DNA from: Bacteroidales bacterium
Lineage (GTDB): Bacteria > Bacteroidota > Bacteroidia > Bacteroidales > Prolixibacteraceae
Length of the DNA: 33,043 nt
Assembly: GCA_031272965.1 (NCBI GenBank)
Contig: JAISSS010000028.1
Location: 1 to 33,043 of the forward strand
Direction of reading: 5' to 3'
Under the pieces are notes generated by a model. It was not told the DNA's origin. It saw only the letters and a list, made by a program, of their open reading frames with translations, and made no database searches. Of the stretch, positions 1 to 7,367 are shown in pieces. Made by a program: the position numbers and the translations under genes. Numbering within the stretch: the first letter of the stretch is position 1; each line of letters starts with the position of its first letter.

Positions 1-207
1 GCGACGCTGGCCTTCCGCATAGATGGTGTCGAAGGCTAAGGAAGATTTGCCGCTTCCGCTGAGGCCTGTAATGACTGCCAGCTTGTTGCGCGGGATTTCT
101 ATGCTTATATTTCGCAGGTTATGCACCCGTGCGCCTTCGATTACGATTTTCTCGTCCGCTTCCTGTTCCATGTATGGCGCTTCCTGTTCCGGCAGTGTAT
201 TATTCAT
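1..207 (-). CDS. uvrA: Excinuclease ABC subunit A, N-terminal fragment (runs off the left edge)
   Basis: UvrA is the DNA-damage recognition ATPase of nucleotide excision repair and works as a dimer with UvrB in the cytoplasm. Only the first 69 codons lie in the window. They contain the UvrA opening in order: a 20-25 residue variable tail, the IxGARxHNLRNI stretch, and the first Walker A motif GLSGSGKSS followed by [13 protein letters not shown], which is nearly invariant in UvrA. The ATG at 207-205 overlaps the stop codon of the upstream lytic transglycosylase in the string ATGAATAA, so the two are probably translationally coupled. The remaining roughly 870 residues are outside the window. 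The family call is secure despite the short fragment. Confidence 0.93.
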   Translation of the reverse strand, partial: MNNTLPEQEAPYMEQEADEKIVIEGARVHNLRNISIEIPRNKLAVITGLSGSGKSSLAFDTIYAEGQRR

Positions 208-1189
208 TATTTTCTTTCAGTTCGTAGCGTTGGCGGAAGTCGGCGGCAGGCAGTTCCAAAGTGTAGGATTTCTTTTTGGGATTTGGCAGCGAGCTTCCCC
301 GCAGCCACGGGTTGAGCATTTTCAGCATCTTGTAATTGGTATTACGGGTATTGGCGAAGCGCACCAAGTCGGTGATTGTGGAATCCACGGTCAGAGTGAC
401 GGTATTCAGCTCGTGGTAGCGGTGGTGCGGGGCCACTTTGAAGCCATACTTTTCGGGGTTCTCCATAATCAGTTTTATGGCTACGATGCGGAACACATAT
501 CTGGCGGTTTCGGGATTGAGCAGCAGGTCGTAATAGCTGTTCTGTTTTTGGGCATCCACCTGGTGAGACATTCCTGCCGGGCCGGCATTGTATGCGGCGG
601 CAACCATCGCCCAGCTACCGAACCGGTTATACAGTTTGTGCAGCATTTTGCAGGCAGCATGGGTGGCTTTGAGGACATGATAGCGCTCGTCAACTGCGGA
701 GGAGATTTCGAGGCCATACTCGTCCGCGGTGCCTTTCATGAACTGCCACAGGCCGGTTGCGCCTGCGGGCGACACCGCTTTGGGGTCGAAGCCGCTCTCT
801 GCAACCATCAGATATTTCATGTCGTCGGGGATTTTTTCCTGCTTCAACACGGGCTCCACAATGGCAAAATAGCGCGGGGCGAGCTTGAGGAAGCGGATGG
901 TCTGCGAATGGAAATAGCAGTTGGAGAGCAGCTCCCTGTCGAGGCTCTCATAGATGTCGAAGTTCTCTGTAGGTACCCGCTCGCCTGCAAACGACACCAC
1001 ATCAGGGATTTCCGGCACGAGATAGAAGCTGTCCTTATACATGACCGTATATTCGGTGATGCGTTCCCGTATCGGGGCGGCATCCTCGTCCGGCTGGTGG
1101 CCCGCGGTGAGCGTCGGGGCGGCAAAGAAGTAAAAACCCACAGCCAGCAAGCACAAAAATGCGGCGGCTATTGCTAAACGTTTTATCAT
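200..1189 (-). CDS. Membrane-anchored lytic murein transglycosylase (SLT domain, MltD-like)
   Basis: Predicted to cleave the glycan strand of peptidoglycan in the periplasm, forming 1,6-anhydromuramic ends. The 329-residue protein starts with a basic N-terminus and one hydrophobic segment (about residues 4-24) that serves as signal or anchor; no clear lipobox is present. The SLT domain covers about residues 115-245: catalytic Glu131 in AESGFDP, then [12 protein letters not shown] (140-151) and AAYNAG (198-203), the hallmarks of the fold. Residues 260-315 form a C-terminal segment that may be a diverged LysM-like module. An in-frame ATG 20 codons upstream (1249) exists, but the signal sequence begins at 1189, so that start was chosen. 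The 3' end overlaps uvrA by 8 bases. Confidence 0.85.
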   Translation of the reverse strand: MIKRLAIAAAFLCLLAVGFYFFAAPTLTAGHQPDEDAAPIRERITEYTVMYKDSFYLVPEIPDVVSFAGERVPTENFDIYESLDRELLSNCYFHSQTIRFLKLAPRYFAIVEPVLKQEKIPDDMKYLMVAESGFDPKAVSPAGATGLWQFMKGTADEYGLEISSAVDERYHVLKATHAACKMLHKLYNRFGSWAMVAAAYNAGPAGMSHQVDAQKQNSYYDLLLNPETARYVFRIVAIKLIMENPEKYGFKVAPHHRYHELNTVTLTVDSTITDLVRFANTRNTNYKMLKMLNPWLRGSSLPNPKKKSYTLELPAADFRQRYELKENNE

Positions 1190-1367
1190 TGCTGTATGTC
1201 TAATTAAACCGCTAAAATACAGCCTTTTTATGAACTGAATGTTTTGCACAGTTTAAATTCTCTTTAAATAAATATTACGCCCTCCAACTCTCCGGCAATA
1301 GGCCGTCCATTGTCGGCATTTTTGAAATATTTTTTCGCCGGATATATAACGGCATTGAAAAAAGATG

Positions 1368-1375
1368 TATTTTTG
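1368..1375 (+). promoter_or_regulatory. Candidate -7 box (TATTTTTG) for the porin gene
   Basis: TATTTTTG matches the Bacteroidota TAnnTTTG -7 element. It ends 7 bases before the chosen ATG at 1383, so a transcript from it would be almost leaderless. I see no TTG at the usual 19-21 base spacing upstream, so support is only partial. Confidence 0.3.
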
Positions 1376-1382
1376 CCGTTCA

Positions 1383-3401
1383 ATGATTCGACGATTTTTA
1401 ATATCAGTATTGATGATGATAGCCTGCGAGGCAATGGCGCAGGATGACTTCGGAATGTATGACAACTATGAGCAGTTGCCGTCAGATTCGACCGGCCATG
1501 AGATGGACGGGCATAAATATGTGAAATCGGTTATCCGCAGCTGGAAGCTAACCGAATACGGGGCGTCGTTGCCCTCCGTCGAAATCGATACGGCCATGAA
1601 CTTCTATCATGTATATGAGCCTTTCTACCGGCGCAGCTTCTCAAACACCTATACAGGCAACCTCAGCGGCGCATACCAGTCGAATGATTTCTTCAAACGG
1701 CGCGGCATCTCCGACTTCTACTTCTACCGTTCCCTTGACGCCTACGCCGTATTCCCCGGTGAGGTCATCTTCTTCAACACTACTACGCCCTACACGCTGC
1801 TGGATTACAGCCAGAGCGAAAATAAGAACACCCGTTCAGAAAGTCGCTTCAACGCATGGCACAGCCAGAACGTTACCCCTGACTTTAACTTCCAGTTCGT
1901 ATATAATCAGGGGCGTTCTATGGGACATTATCAGCATCAGGAAGGCCGTTTCCAAACTGTCCGGCTGGCGGGCAGTTATACCTCCGACCGCTTCAACTCG
2001 CATGCAGTCATGCTCTTTAACAAGCATGATACGCAGGAGAACGGTGGCCTCACCAACGCCAACCGCGCCCTGATGGAATACACCCGCCCCGAAAATTACC
2101 TCGTAAATCTCACCGACGCCAACTCCTCGCTTGATAACAGCACTTTTAACTGGACCAGCGAATACAAGCTCGGCAAGATGGAAGAAATAGAAACGGAAGG
2201 CGGCAAAAAGCGCGACCGCTTTCGCCCCATTACCGGCCTGATATACCAGTTTGAATACTCGTCAAACAAGCGCATTTATACGGATAATAACTCCGGCGAG
2301 TTCTACCGCAATCACTATATAAGCACCAAAACTACCGGCGATACCATACTGTTTAAGCGGCTGCTCAATCTTGTGCAGCTGAAGTTCTATGAGGCGCCGG
2401 AACGGAAGTTCACCTTTGCCGCACGGGCATTTGCGGGGCTGGAAACAGTGTCTATTTCAATGCCCAACAACGAAAGTGCGTGGCGGCACTGGAAAGACAA
2501 CACGGCGAACACGTATGTTCCCATCACCGTTGACCCGCCATTCAGCGTTGAGCGGCAAAAAGCCGACCACCACAATGCCTTCGTCGGCGGTGCCCTGGCC
2601 CGCACCGAAGGCACGTTCTGGAAGTGGAACGCCGAAGGGAAAATATATCTCGCAGGATACCGCGTCGGCCAGACCGAGCTGACCGCCAGCATCGAGAAAC
2701 CGCTGCGACTGGGACGCGACACTACAACCCTGCGCATTGAGGGCGAGCTGAACAACCGCGTTCCCGACTATTTTGAACAGTATTTTAATTCCAATCACTT
2801 CATCTGGAACAACGACTTCGACAACATGCAGGAGATGCTTGCCCGTGGCACTGTTCATTCGCAGAAGTATAAGCTGACACTGGGGATGAACTATGCCCTG
2901 TATCGTAAGTACATCTACAACGATTCGCTGGCGCTGCCTGCGCAGGCGAGCCGTGAGATGCTCGTGTTAGGCGTACATGTCGGTAAGGACATCGAAACGC
3001 GATACCTGTTGTTGCGGGCTAATGCGCTGTGGCAGAGCTCCACTGAGAGCGCCTACCTGCACTTGCCAGCGTTCACCGGCTACCTGAGCGTGGCCTTAAA
3101 GCTCATCTACGCCAAAGTACTGCACATCAATATAGGCTTTGACGCCCGCTATAACACGCTGTTTTATGCTGATGCCTACAATCCTGCCACCGGCCAGTTC
3201 CATTGGCAGGACAGGCAGAAGGTCGGGAACTATCCGTTCATTGACGCCTTTGCTGACGTGCGGTTGAAGCGGGCGCGGGCGTTCTTCATCCTCAAGAATG
3301 CGGGCGCCGGAATCCTTGGCGACAATTTCTGGGTCGCCCCTGACTATCCTCTCTACCGCCGCTCGTTCCGGCTCGGCGTGGCCTGGTCGTTCTACGACTG
3401 A
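1383..3401 (+). CDS. Putative outer-membrane porin of the Bacteroidota family
   Basis: A 672-residue protein with a clear Sec signal peptide (about residues 1-18, ending in an AMA/Q-type cleavage site). The mature part resembles the large Bacteroidota putative porin family: regular alternation of polar and aromatic residues, many Tyr, Phe and Asn, and a C-terminal strand ending in aromatic residues (SFRLGVAWSFYD), as expected for a beta-barrel inserted by the BAM machinery. An in-frame ATG six codons upstream would add a short polar extension before the signal peptide, so I chose 1383. It is convergent with purN, with 29 bases between the stop codons. Substrate is unknown; the family call rests on overall appearance rather than on a catalytic motif. 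Confidence 0.72.
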   Translation: MIRRFLISVLMMIACEAMAQDDFGMYDNYEQLPSDSTGHEMDGHKYVKSVIRSWKLTEYGASLPSVEIDTAMNFYHVYEPFYRRSFSNTYTGNLSGAYQSNDFFKRRGISDFYFYRSLDAYAVFPGEVIFFNTTTPYTLLDYSQSENKNTRSESRFNAWHSQNVTPDFNFQFVYNQGRSMGHYQHQEGRFQTVRLAGSYTSDRFNSHAVMLFNKHDTQENGGLTNANRALMEYTRPENYLVNLTDANSSLDNSTFNWTSEYKLGKMEEIETEGGKKRDRFRPITGLIYQFEYSSNKRIYTDNNSGEFYRNHYISTKTTGDTILFKRLLNLVQLKFYEAPERKFTFAARAFAGLETVSISMPNNESAWRHWKDNTANTYVPITVDPPFSVERQKADHHNAFVGGALARTEGTFWKWNAEGKIYLAGYRVGQTELTASIEKPLRLGRDTTTLRIEGELNNRVPDYFEQYFNSNHFIWNNDFDNMQEMLARGTVHSQKYKLTLGMNYALYRKYIYNDSLALPAQASREMLVLGVHVGKDIETRYLLLRANALWQSSTESAYLHLPAFTGYLSVALKLIYAKVLHINIGFDARYNTLFYADAYNPATGQFHWQDRQKVGNYPFIDAFADVRLKRARAFFILKNAGAGILGDNFWVAPDYPLYRRSFRLGVAWSFYD

Positions 3402-3430
3402 AATCCGTACCTTAATATAACGTTGCCGTG

Positions 3431-3997
3431 CTATTCCGCGTCGTTCAGCAGAACATCGGCGATGATACGGGGGAAGTGCTCATATTCGAGCAGATGCACC
3501 TTAGCGGCGAGCGAATCGGCGGTGTCGTCAGTAGCCACATTGCAGCGTGCCTGAAAGATGATGTCGCCGGAATCGTATTCGTCATTGACATAGTGGATGG
3601 TGATTCCGCTTTCGGTGTCGCCATTGCGCAACACGGCCTCGTGAACGTGGTGCCCGTACATTCCTTTGCCGCCGTATTTGGGCAGCAGCGCCGGGTGGAT
3701 GTTGATGGTAACGAAATTGCAGGTGATACTTGGCGGGGCGAGCCAGAGGAATCCAGCCAGCACGACGAGGTCGATTTTGCGGTCGGCGAGGGCCTCGGCC
3801 ACATCGCCGCTGTAAAATTCATCTTTCCCAAATGTTAAGGCATCGATACCTAATTTCTCTGCGCGGAGCAATGCGCCGGCATTTTCGTTGTTCGACCATA
3901 ATGAATCGATGACGATTTGGCGGCTTTCTGCGAAAAATCGTATGATATTTTCGGCGTTAGTACCTGAGCCAGAGGCGAATATAGCTATTCTTTTCAT
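3431..3997 (-). CDS. purN: Phosphoribosylglycinamide formyltransferase (GAR transformylase)
   Basis: Catalyses transfer of a formyl group from 10-formyl-tetrahydrofolate to GAR, the third step of de novo purine synthesis, in the cytoplasm. At 188 residues it is a normal-length PurN. The N-terminal Rossmann segment IAIFASGSGTNAENII (4-19) binds the phosphate of GAR. The catalytic triad is visible as Asn99 and His101 in the NIHPALLP motif and Asp145 in YDSGDIIFQ (141-149). It is transcribed divergently from acpP with a 174-base shared intergenic region, an arrangement I know from other Bacteroidales. Confidence 0.95.
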   Translation of the reverse strand: MKRIAIFASGSGTNAENIIRFFAESRQIVIDSLWSNNENAGALLRAEKLGIDALTFGKDEFYSGDVAEALADRKIDLVVLAGFLWLAPPSITCNFVTINIHPALLPKYGGKGMYGHHVHEAVLRNGDTESGITIHYVNDEYDSGDIIFQARCNVATDDTADSLAAKVHLLEYEHFPRIIADVLLNDAE

Positions 3998-4018
3998 AGA
4001 ATAATTTTTAGACTTTTA

Positions 4019-4031
4019 GAACAAATTGTTC
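4019..4031. repeat. 13-base palindrome GAACAAATTGTTC between purN and acpP
   Basis: Two perfect 6-base arms (GAACAA and TTGTTC) flank one central A. It lies just downstream of the candidate purN -7 box, near the expected purN transcription start, a position where a repressor could act. It may equally be chance in an AT-rich stretch. Confidence 0.3.
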
Positions 4032-4038
4032 AAAAATA
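4031..4038 (-). promoter_or_regulatory. Candidate -7 box (TATTTTTG) for purN
   Basis: On the minus strand this reads TATTTTTG, a full TAnnTTTG match, 33 bases upstream of the purN ATG. The nearest TTG upstream is about 25 bases away, longer than the usual 19-21, so the -33 part is not convincing. Confidence 0.4.
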
Positions 4039-4116
4039 TAGTTGTTAATGTGATTTCACATGACAAAAATCGAAAAAACTTTTGAGAAAACAGTGGTTCG
4101 CTTGAATAAAAATTAT

Positions 4117-4123
4117 TACTTTG
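4117..4123 (+). promoter_or_regulatory. Possible -7 element upstream of acpP
   Basis: TACTTTG here is one base shorter than the TAnnTTTG consensus. It stands about 48 bases before the acpP ATG in an AT-rich region. No well-spaced TTG is visible, so this is a weak call. Confidence 0.3.
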
Positions 4124-4171
4124 CATCGTTTTTGACAATTAACTGGATTATTAACTTAAAAAATTAGAACT

Positions 4172-4411
4172 ATGTCTGAAATTGCAGCTAAAGTAAAGGC
4201 AATTATTGTTGACAAATTAGGTGTTGACGAGAGTGAGGTAACAAACGAGGCGTCATTCACCAATGACCTGGGCGCCGATTCCCTGGACACGGTAGAGCTC
4301 ATCATGGAGTTCGAGAAGGAATTCGGGTTATCCATTCCTGACGACCAGGCCGAGAAGATTTCCACGGTCGGGGAAGCAATAGCCCATATCGAAGCTCATC
4401 TTCAAAAGTAA
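4172..4411 (+). CDS. acpP: Acyl carrier protein
   Basis: The 79-residue acidic protein carries growing acyl chains on a 4'-phosphopantetheine arm during type II fatty-acid synthesis. The attachment site is Ser37 in [15 protein letters not shown], the strongly conserved ACP signature that starts helix II. Length and charge (many Asp and Glu) are typical. It is followed 12 bases later by fabF, then rnc, so the three genes very likely form one transcript. AcpP and FabF act directly on each other: FabF condenses malonyl-AcpP with acyl-AcpP. Confidence 0.97.
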   Translation: MSEIAAKVKAIIVDKLGVDESEVTNEASFTNDLGADSLDTVELIMEFEKEFGLSIPDDQAEKISTVGEAIAHIEAHLQK

Positions 4412-4423
4412 CGACCCGAATTT

Positions 4424-5677
4424 ATGGAGTTAAGACGGGTAGCTATTACCGGAATTGGCACAATCAATCCGCTTGGTAATTCTATTCAGGACTATTGGGA
4501 TGGTCTGAAGAACGGTGTGAGCGGGGCTGGTCCGCTGACCAGGGTTGAGTCGGCGCTTCACAAGACGCAATTTGCCTGTGAGGTGAAGGACTTTGACCCC
4601 TCATTATATATGGCCGACAGGAAAGAGGTACGTAAGAACGACCTGTTTACCCTGTACGCTTTCGCTGCCGTTCAGGAGGCTGTAAAAGATTCTGCACTTG
4701 ACCTGAATACCATCAACTTGGACAGGGCGGGTGTGATATGGGGCGCAGGTATCGGAGGCTTAAACACTTTCTTTGAAGAGGTGCGCAACTTTGACCCCGC
4801 CAATCCCAAGTTTAACCCATTTTTCATCCCTAAAATGATTGCCAACATCGCCGGCGGCATGTTGTCAATCCGCTACGGATTCAGAGGCCCAAACTTCACC
4901 ACCGTGTCGGCGTGCGCCTCCTCCAATCATGCCATGATTGAAGCGTTCAACTTCATCCGCTATGGCAAGGCTGACCTGTTCATCACCGGCGGCTCGGAGG
5001 CGGCAATCAATGACACCGGCGTGGGCGGGTTCAATTCCATGAGGGCATTGTCAACCCGAAACGACGACCCGGCCACCGCCTCGCGCCCCTTCGACAAGGA
5101 CCGCGACGGCTTCGTAATGGGCGAGGGTAGCGGCGCTCTGATTTTCGAAGAGTACGAACATGCCAAAGCCCGTGGCGCCCGAATCTATGCCGAGGTCATC
5201 GGCGGCGCCATGTCGGCTGACGCCTATCACATGACCGCACCCGACCCGGACGGGAAGGGCGCTATCTTAGTGATGAATTGGGCATTACAGGATGCAGGCC
5301 TCACGCCCGCCGACATAGACTATATCAATGTCCACGGCACTTCTACCCCCTTAGGCGACATCGCCGAATCGCAGGCCATCTTGCGCTGCTTTGGCGACCA
5401 CGCCTACCGGCTTAGCATCAGCTCCACCAAATCAATGACCGGACACCTGCTCGGCGCTGCCGGCGCTGTGGAAGCTATCGCCTGTATTCTGGCGCTGCAA
5501 CACGGCATCGTGCCGCCGACAATTAACCACTTCACTGACGACCCCGATATTGACAGCGGCCTCGACTTCACGTTCAATGTCGCCAAAAAGCGCGACATAA
5601 ATGTCGCCCTCAGCAATACTTTCGGGTTCGGTGGACATAATGCCTCCGTAATCTTCAAGAAAGCTAATCGTGATTAG
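4424..5677 (+). CDS. fabF: Beta-ketoacyl-ACP synthase II
   Basis: Condenses acyl chains with malonyl-ACP in fatty-acid elongation. The 417 residues match the normal FabF length. The Cys-His-His catalytic set is visible: Cys164 in TVSACASSNHAM (160-171), His304 in NVHGTSTPLGD (302-312), and His341 after the supporting Lys336 in TKSMTGHLLGAAGA (335-348). The C-terminal NTFGFGGHNAS loop is also conserved. It sits between acpP (12-base gap) and rnc, whose GTG start overlaps its last 8 bases. The decarboxylating KAS II/FabF class is preferred over FabB because of length and overall motif spacing. Confidence 0.96.
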   Translation: MELRRVAITGIGTINPLGNSIQDYWDGLKNGVSGAGPLTRVESALHKTQFACEVKDFDPSLYMADRKEVRKNDLFTLYAFAAVQEAVKDSALDLNTINLDRAGVIWGAGIGGLNTFFEEVRNFDPANPKFNPFFIPKMIANIAGGMLSIRYGFRGPNFTTVSACASSNHAMIEAFNFIRYGKADLFITGGSEAAINDTGVGGFNSMRALSTRNDDPATASRPFDKDRDGFVMGEGSGALIFEEYEHAKARGARIYAEVIGGAMSADAYHMTAPDPDGKGAILVMNWALQDAGLTPADIDYINVHGTSTPLGDIAESQAILRCFGDHAYRLSISSTKSMTGHLLGAAGAVEAIACILALQHGIVPPTINHFTDDPDIDSGLDFTFNVAKKRDINVALSNTFGFGGHNASVIFKKANRD

Positions 5678-6419
5678 GTTTCTTGTCCGCCATCTAAAAC
5701 TCTTTTCCTCTCCCGGAAAAGAGTTTTATTTGTTCCTGCATTCACTGCTCGGATTCTACCCGTCCAACCTGCACCTCTACGAGACGGCGGTCATTCATAA
5801 GTCCGCCTCAAAAGTCGATTCGCAGAAGAACGTGGTGAACAATGAGCGGCTGGAATATCTCGGCGACGCCATACTGGGGGCGGTGGTGGCAGAATTTCTC
5901 TACAACCGCTTCCCCGGCGAGGCCGAAGGATTCCTCACTCAAATGCGCTCCAAATTAGTCAACCGCGGCTTCCTCACCGAACTGACATACCAAATAGGGC
6001 TGAACAGATTCATAAAGTCGAACACTAACAACACGCTCGAAAGCAGCCACATCTTCGGCGATGCCCTCGAAGCCCTCATCGGAGCTCTCTATATCGACAA
6101 GGGCTATTCCGTTACACGCGGGTTCATCGTGCGCCGCCTGCTACTGCAGCGCGTTGACCTGAAGTTAGTGGAAGAATCAAATACCAACTACAAAAGCCAG
6201 CTGATTGAATGGAGTCAGAAGTTCAAAAAGGAAATCAACTTCGAGACTAACGAACAGCACGAGGGCGGTAAACATCCCACTTTCGTTACCACTATCTCTG
6301 TGAACGGCCAAAAAGCGGGCGTAGGACGCGGCAGCTCCAAAAAAGAAGCCCAGCAGGAAGCCTCCCGCGTGGTTATGGAAAACATTCGTGCTGCCAGCGT
6401 CCAGGATACTACTGCCTGA
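5670..6419 (+). CDS. rnc: Ribonuclease III
   Basis: Cleaves double-stranded RNA in rRNA and mRNA processing. The 249-residue protein has an endonuclease domain with the signature NNERLEYLGDAILGAVVAEF (about residues 56-75), a second acidic cluster in GDALEALIGALYIDKG, and a C-terminal dsRNA-binding domain (about 165-240) with KSQLIEW, HPTFVTTISVNG and GSSKKEAQQEAS. The start is GTG at 5670, overlapping fabF by 8 bases; it keeps an N-terminal LFxxxxEFYLFLxxLLGFYPxN region that I recognise from other Bacteroidales RNase III proteins. No in-frame ATG exists until much later; a TTG at codon 21 is the only nearby alternative. A perfect 14-bp hairpin lies in codons 9-20. Confidence 0.94.
   Translation: MIRFLVRHLKLFSSPGKEFYLFLHSLLGFYPSNLHLYETAVIHKSASKVDSQKNVVNNERLEYLGDAILGAVVAEFLYNRFPGEAEGFLTQMRSKLVNRGFLTELTYQIGLNRFIKSNTNNTLESSHIFGDALEALIGALYIDKGYSVTRGFIVRRLLLQRVDLKLVEESNTNYKSQLIEWSQKFKKEINFETNEQHEGGKHPTFVTTISVNGQKAGVGRGSSKKEAQQEASRVVMENIRAASVQDTTA
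5695..5728 (+). promoter_or_regulatory. Perfect 14-bp hairpin inside the 5' end of rnc
   Basis: Left arm TAAAACTCTTTTCC (5695-5708), loop TCTCCC, right arm GGAAAAGAGTTTTA (5715-5728), followed by TTTG. The stem is uninterrupted and lies 18 bases after the fabF stop codon, inside codons 9-20 of rnc. It has the shape of an intrinsic terminator or attenuator for acpP-fabF. As an RNA duplex it could also be a target of RNase III itself. Confidence 0.6.
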
Positions 6420-6499
6420 ACGCCGCTATAACCGGACAGACCGCTATTGTGGCCGCCAGCCTTGTGCCCGTTTTCTGCGGGAGTACAGCAAATAATTAT

Positions 6500-6507
6500 T
6501 ACTTTTG
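6500..6507 (+). promoter_or_regulatory. Candidate -7 box (TACTTTTG) for the ZIP transporter gene
   Basis: TACTTTTG fully matches TAnnTTTG and stands 29 bases before the ATG at 6537. The region 6420-6536 after rnc contains no gene. A TTG at the right distance upstream is not seen. Confidence 0.5.
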
Positions 6508-6536
6508 TACCATAATATATTTCATCGTAACGAATT

Positions 6537-7346
6537 ATGGAATGGTTTACAGAACTTAATCATGTCGGGCAGGCATTTGTTGCCACCTTATTTACGTGGT
6601 TTGTAACGGCGCTTGGGGCGTCTGTGGTGTTCTTTTTTCGGGAAATCAGGGAGAAGGCGCTTGATGCCATGCTGGGCTTTGCCGCCGGGGTGATGATTGC
6701 CGCCAGTTTCTGGTCGTTGCTGAACCCCGCCATTGAGATGGTAAAGAGTGTGGGCGGGACAGTATGGGTGCCGCCGGTAACGGGCTTTCTTGCAGGAGGG
6801 CTGTTTTTGTGGGTCATTGACCAGCTGTTGCCGCACCTGCATCTGGGCTTCCCCAATGAGGAAGCCGAGGGTGTCAGCACATCATGGAAGCGCAGCGTAC
6901 TGCTGGTGCTGGCTATCACGCTGCACAACATTCCGGAGGGGCTGGCTGTGGGGGTGGCTTTCGGCGCCGTAGCGGCCGACCTTCCTGCCGCATCGCTGAC
7001 CGGCGCTATTGCATTGGCCATAGGTATTGCTATTCAGAACTTCCCCGAAGGCGCTGCCGTATCGGTGCCGTTGCGCCGCGAACATATAAGCCGGTGGCGG
7101 TGCTTCCTGTATGGCCAGGCATCGGGATTAGTCGAGCCTGTAGCGGGGCTGCTGGGCGCACTGGCAGTGGTCAACATGCAGCCCCTGTTGCCATACGCTC
7201 TCTCGTTTGCTGCCGGAGCCATGCTCTATGTGGTGATTGAAGAACTGATTCCCGAATCGCAAATACATAAAAATTCCGATGTCTCTACACTCGGCGCCAT
7301 GCTCGGCTTTGCCCTGATGATGGCGCTGGATGTAGCGCTGGGCTAA
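6537..7346 (+). CDS. ZIP-family divalent metal transporter (zinc or related metal uptake)
   Basis: An inner-membrane protein of 269 residues with about eight hydrophobic segments. The ZIP metal-binding helices are evident: [16 protein letters not shown] (129-144; His130, Asn131, Glu134) and [16 protein letters not shown] (164-179; Asn168, Glu171), matching the H/QNxPEG repeats of helices IV and V. A short cytosolic loop with HLHLGF (100-105) may be a metal-loading segment. Length fits the bacterial ZupT/GufA branch; the exact metal cannot be read from sequence. It has its own -7 box and is followed after 21 bases by an aminopeptidase P gene, a metalloenzyme, with which it is probably co-transcribed. 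Confidence 0.88.
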   Translation: MEWFTELNHVGQAFVATLFTWFVTALGASVVFFFREIREKALDAMLGFAAGVMIAASFWSLLNPAIEMVKSVGGTVWVPPVTGFLAGGLFLWVIDQLLPHLHLGFPNEEAEGVSTSWKRSVLLVLAITLHNIPEGLAVGVAFGAVAADLPAASLTGAIALAIGIAIQNFPEGAAVSVPLRREHISRWRCFLYGQASGLVEPVAGLLGALAVVNMQPLLPYALSFAAGAMLYVVIEELIPESQIHKNSDVSTLGAMLGFALMMALDVALG

Positions 7347-7367
7347 AACGCATGTCAAAAAATTATT

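Noticed and set aside
23-1177. A 384-codon open frame on the plus strand
   Set aside because: It is antisense to uvrA and the lytic transglycosylase, both identified by strong motifs, and its product looks like no known protein.
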